Source of the DNA: UBA6921 sp031363085
Lineage (GTDB): Bacteria; Pseudomonadota; Gammaproteobacteria; SG8-11
Length of the DNA: 9,635 bases
Direction of reading: 5' to 3'
NCBI GenBank assembly: GCA_031363085.1
Contig: JANLTU010000105.1
Coordinates: forward strand, 1 to 9,635
Shown in pieces: positions 7,023 to 9,635 of this stretch (positions within the stretch are counted from its first letter, which is position 1; every line of letters starts with the position of its first letter). The notes below the pieces were generated by a model that was not told where the DNA came from, did not search any database, and was given only the letters and a program-made list of their open reading frames with translations. A program made the translations under genes and the position numbers.

Positions 7023-7035
7023 GGCGCGCAGCGCC
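7023..7035. repeat. Short GC hairpin between the efflux operon and the cyclase
   Basis: GGCGC-gca-GCGCC forms a five-pair stem with a three-base loop, 51 bases past the permease stop and 34 bases before the cyclase ATG. No run of T follows, so it is not a classical terminator. TATATG (7038-7043) just beyond it is a loose -10 candidate for the cyclase gene. Confidence 0.25.
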
Positions 7036-7069
7036 GATATATGCTCATGCGCTTTATGCGGATGTATTG

Positions 7070-8284
7070 ATGGACAACGACAAAACCACGACCGCACATC
7101 ACGAGCCGCCGGCACTGGTTAGCGGCGGAACTGATCAGCCGCCCAAGGTGTTGGTGGCGGACGATTCTGCCACCATCCGCGTGGCGCTGGTGCGCGCGAT
7201 GCCGGAACAGTCGCTCGTCACCGAAGCGAGCAACGGCGAAGACGCCTGGAAGTTGCTGCAAGAAAAAGAAGAAATCGAGTTGGTCATTACCGATCTGGAC
7301 ATGCCGCGCCTGAACGGCTACGAGTTACTGGAACGGATTCGCTCTTCAGAAATTTCGCGCATCGCCAGTATGCCGGTGATTGTCGTTACAGGTGCCGAAG
7401 ACACTAAGGCAAAATCACGCGCATTCCAGTTGGGTGCCAACGATTTTATTTCCAAAAACGCCGATAAAATTGAGATTCGCGCGCGCGTGCGTGCGCATCA
7501 CAAGCTCGCGTTGCTGATTCACGAACTGGAGGAGAGTCGTAAAGTACTCAACGCGCAGGCGAACACCGACGCGCTGACCAAGCTGACCAACCGCCGCGCC
7601 TTTTTCGTGCGCGCGAGCGAAGCCTTGGAGCTGATGCGCCGGCATGAGCAGCCCTTCAGCGTGTTGATGATTGATATTGACCATTTCAAAACCATCAACG
7701 ACACCTATGGCCACCAATGCGGCGACTACGTGCTGCTGGAAGTCGCGCAGATTCTTGCCAACAATATTCGTACCAATGACATTTTGGCGCGCATCGGCGG
7801 CGAAGAATTCGCAATCGCTGCGCCGTATTCAAATCGCTTGGCAGCGGTGGTGCTGGCAGAGCGCTTGCGCAAGGCGGTGGAGAGCGCTGAGGTGACATAC
7901 AAAGACACGCGTGTGGCGGTGACGGTAAGCATTGGGGTGGTCGCACAGGACAAAAACCTGCCGTTGGATATCGATCAACTGCTGGCGCGCGCCGATGCGC
8001 GCTTGTATATCGCCAAGCGGCGTGGCCGCAATCGCTTATGCGCCACCGACAGCGGTGAATCGGTTGACGACCTGCCCAGCGAGGAAGTGGTATGTCCAAA
8101 GCTCGACGATGCGCTCACCATGATTCAACACGGCAACGCACAGGCCATGCTGGTGCATCTACCGTGCTTGTTGGAAAAAACCCTGGAGTTGTACCGCCTA
8201 GCGAACGAACGTTTGGGCGCAGAAATGCCCGTCGAACAGATCGAAATGCAAATCACGGCACTGGTAAGTAAGCCGGCGGAATAA
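7070..8284 (+). CDS. Response regulator with GGDEF diguanylate cyclase domain
   Basis: Cytosolic two-domain protein, 404 residues, predicted to make cyclic di-GMP when its receiver is phosphorylated. The receiver (about 26-145) keeps Asp31/Asp32, the phospho-acceptor Asp75 in VITDLDMP, Thr107 and Lys129. A helical linker (about 145-163) leads to the cyclase domain (about 164-322), which has DALTKLTNRR, Asp202 in MIDIDHFK, GGEEF (243-247) and RADARLYIAKRRGRNR. RTND (234-237), five residues before GGEEF, matches the RxxD inhibitory site, so product feedback is expected. The order is that of PleD/WspR-like regulators. Residues 324-404 are an extra tail, predicted helical, of unknown role. No histidine kinase gene is nearby. 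The ATG at 7070 is preferred to the adjacent TTG at 7067; the Shine-Dalgarno is weak. Confidence 0.93.
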   Translation: MDNDKTTTAHHEPPALVSGGTDQPPKVLVADDSATIRVALVRAMPEQSLVTEASNGEDAWKLLQEKEEIELVITDLDMPRLNGYELLERIRSSEISRIASMPVIVVTGAEDTKAKSRAFQLGANDFISKNADKIEIRARVRAHHKLALLIHELEESRKVLNAQANTDALTKLTNRRAFFVRASEALELMRRHEQPFSVLMIDIDHFKTINDTYGHQCGDYVLLEVAQILANNIRTNDILARIGGEEFAIAAPYSNRLAAVVLAERLRKAVESAEVTYKDTRVAVTVSIGVVAQDKNLPLDIDQLLARADARLYIAKRRGRNRLCATDSGESVDDLPSEEVVCPKLDDALTMIQHGNAQAMLVHLPCLLEKTLELYRLANERLGAEMPVEQIEMQITALVSKPAE

Positions 8285-8285
8285 A

Positions 8286-8942
8286 TTATTCCCGACCCGG
8301 CGGCGTCCAAATACCAGGATCGACTTTACGCCCCGACATCTGTTCGATGATGCTGAGTATCGCTTTGTTCTCATCTTGATAGCTGTTTAATTGCGCTGAA
8401 CGATCACGGCTGACACGCTCCAACAAGGGCATTAGGTTGAGGCGCCACACGCCGTTTTCTTTGCGAAATTCAAGTTGTGAATTAGCCGAGCTGCCGTTAA
8501 TCGAAATGTCGCCCCCGGCGTAATTGCCGTAGATGTTGATGTTGCCCAGCTCGTACGGCGCCACCGAATCTTTAGCGACCCACTGGTTTTTTACGCCGTA
8601 GGCAAAAATGTCTTTACCTTGCATCTTGCGCAGCGTCACCGCTGCGACATTGTGGCGAATTGCCAGCACGACCAGCCGGTTGAAGCTGGGTAATTCTTTC
8701 AGCTCATTCGCTTCGCCGGCGAGCGCGAGTTGGCGGAGCTGATCGTAGTGGCGCAGCGTTTTTTCGCTGATCAGATCAGCGGCTTCGGCGCCGAGGTCGT
8801 TGAGCAGCGCATATTTGTAAGCGCCGAATATTTGCCGCACTGCTTGCTGGTCGATGCTTTCATCCGCCTTGACGCGGATAGGCATTGCGCAGCCGTTCAA
8901 GTATGGAATTAACGCGATGAGTAACAGGTAAGGTCGTAGCAT
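8286..8942 (-). CDS. Predicted lipoprotein of unknown function
   Basis: 218 residues with a lipoprotein signal: Arg3, a hydrophobic stretch (5-14), then LNGC with Cys18 as the lipidation site. Ala at +2 suggests outer-membrane sorting. The mature part begins with a helical region (about 28-95: VRQIFGAYKYALLNDLGAEAADLI, later SFNRLVVLAIRHNVAAVTL). A central beta-rich stretch follows (about 105-160, including NINIYGNYAGGDISING), then FRKENGVWRLNLMPLLERV (159-177). The pattern of helix, strands and a late VWRLNL strand is reminiscent of NTF2-like accumulation-of-stress domains, but I do not recognise the family. GGGGA upstream of the ATG is a possible ribosome site. Its 3' end is one base from the cyclase stop, and it lies 73 bp downstream of rpiA on the same strand, so co-transcription with rpiA is possible. 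Confidence 0.8.
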   Translation of the reverse strand: MLRPYLLLIALIPYLNGCAMPIRVKADESIDQQAVRQIFGAYKYALLNDLGAEAADLISEKTLRHYDQLRQLALAGEANELKELPSFNRLVVLAIRHNVAAVTLRKMQGKDIFAYGVKNQWVAKDSVAPYELGNINIYGNYAGGDISINGSSANSQLEFRKENGVWRLNLMPLLERVSRDRSAQLNSYQDENKAILSIIEQMSGRKVDPGIWTPPGRE

Positions 8943-9015
8943 TTTTTCGATCCCCGAATGCCTAAATATTCCGTCTTTGGGATACTGGACAAGCCAAGTA
9001 TTGACGCTGCTGCGG

Positions 9016-9635
9016 TCAGGTCAGCGTTTTCACGCCGGTGGGCGTGCCCAGTAACATGACATCCGCCGGGCGTCGAGCAAATAGCCCATTGGTCACGACG
9101 CCGGTGATGTTATTGAGCGTTTGTTCCAGCGCAACGGCGTCAAGTATTGTCAAATTGTGCACGTCGAGAATCACGTTGCCGTTGTCGGTGACAAAACCGT
9201 CGCGATATACCGGTTGGCCGCCGAGCTTGACTAATTCGCGTGCCACGTAGCTGCGCGCCATCGGAATCACTTCGACTGGCAACGGGAACTTGCCGAGTAC
9301 ATCAACCAATTTGGATTCATCGGCAATGCACACGAATTTTTTTGCCACGGCTGCGACGATTTTTTCACGGGTAAGCGCACCGCCACCGCCTTTAATGAGA
9401 TGCAGGTATTTGTTGGTTTCGTCGGTGCCATCGACATAAACAGACATTTCATCGACGCTGTTGAGGTCGAGTACACGGATGCCGTGGCCTTCCAGACGCT
9501 TGGCGCTTGCGGCCGAACTGGCTACTGTTCCGTCGATTTTGTGCTTGATCTTGGCCAGCTCGTCGATGAAGCAATTGGCCGTGCTGCCGGTGCCAACTCC
9601 AACGATGCTCCCGGCCGGTATGTAGTCGATGGCCG
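9016..9635 (-). CDS. rpiA: Ribose-5-phosphate isomerase A (5' end outside window)
   Basis: Interconverts ribose-5-phosphate and ribulose-5-phosphate in the non-oxidative pentose phosphate pathway; cytosolic. The frame stays open to the right edge, giving 205 residues. By comparison with E. coli RpiA (219 residues) about the first 13 are missing. Visible signatures are GVGTGSTAN (phosphate loop), VDGTDETN with the two family aspartates, IKGGGGALTREK with the substrate-binding Lys and catalytic Glu, FVCIADESKLVDVLGKFPLPVEVIPMA, and the ending ADVMLLGTPTGVKTLT. The protein is close to the E. coli enzyme, except that the segment after the phosphate loop reads ASSAAS where E. coli has SSSDAS. The stop is TGA at 9016-9018. 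No terminator is seen before the lipoprotein gene. Confidence 0.96.
   Translation of the reverse strand, partial: AIDYIPAGSIVGVGTGSTANCFIDELAKIKHKIDGTVASSAASAKRLEGHGIRVLDLNSVDEMSVYVDGTDETNKYLHLIKGGGGALTREKIVAAVAKKFVCIADESKLVDVLGKFPLPVEVIPMARSYVARELVKLGGQPVYRDGFVTDNGNVILDVHNLTILDAVALEQTLNNITGVVTNGLFARRPADVMLLGTPTGVKTLT

Noticed and set aside
9500..9530. RpiA segment ASSAAS in place of SSSDAS as a sign of lost activity
   Set aside because: That position is variable among RpiA proteins as I recall them. The phosphate loop, the two aspartates, the Lys and the catalytic Glu are all present.
1..9635. CRISPR arrays, tRNA or rRNA genes, defence islands
   Set aside because: No regularly spaced repeats, no tRNA-like or rRNA sequence and no defence-type domains were seen. 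Apart from the left 300 bases the window reads as ordinary chromosomal genes.

Overview
This is a bacterial chromosomal segment, about 57% GC by eye, that looks like a Gammaproteobacterium or Betaproteobacterium. The grounds are the plsY/folB divergent pair (familiar in gammaproteobacterial genomes), the close resemblance of the PlsY, FolB and RpiA proteins to the E. coli versions, and a lipoprotein signal plus tripartite-efflux genes that imply an outer membrane. I cannot name the genus.

Layout. (1) 1-296: the 3' end of an IS1-family-like transposase, broken by a 5-bp tandem duplication. It is followed by a 138-bp spacer that carries a small minus-strand reading frame of unknown origin. (2) 435-1938: plsY (minus) is divergent from the one-nucleotide-overlapping pair folB-folK (plus). 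The first is phospholipid synthesis, the second two steps of folate synthesis. (3) 1928-3736: a minus-strand, 602-residue Atm1/ABCB7-type ABC half-transporter whose 3' end overlaps folK tail to tail. (4) 3873-6971: a tightly coupled three-gene operon for a MacAB-type efflux machine (periplasmic adaptor, separate ATPase, separate permease). No outer-membrane TolC partner is visible. (5) 7070-8284: a response-regulator/diguanylate-cyclase protein with an active GGEEF site, an inhibitory RxxD site and an unexplained C-terminal extension. (6) 8286-8942 and 9016-9635, both minus strand: an unrecognised lipoprotein downstream of rpiA. rpiA runs off the right edge and lacks its first dozen or so codons.

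How the genes work together. Most are housekeeping units with no shared pathway beyond their own operons: FolB feeds FolK, and the adaptor, ATPase and permease form one pump. Gene packing is dense. Two convergent pairs have almost no spacer (an 11-bp overlap between folK and the Atm1-like gene, and 1 bp between the cyclase and the lipoprotein gene).

I found no CRISPR array, tRNA, rRNA or defence locus, and nothing that amounts to a clear new biological system. The least explained parts are the lipoprotein, the C-terminal tail of the cyclase, and the short reading frame beside the broken insertion sequence.
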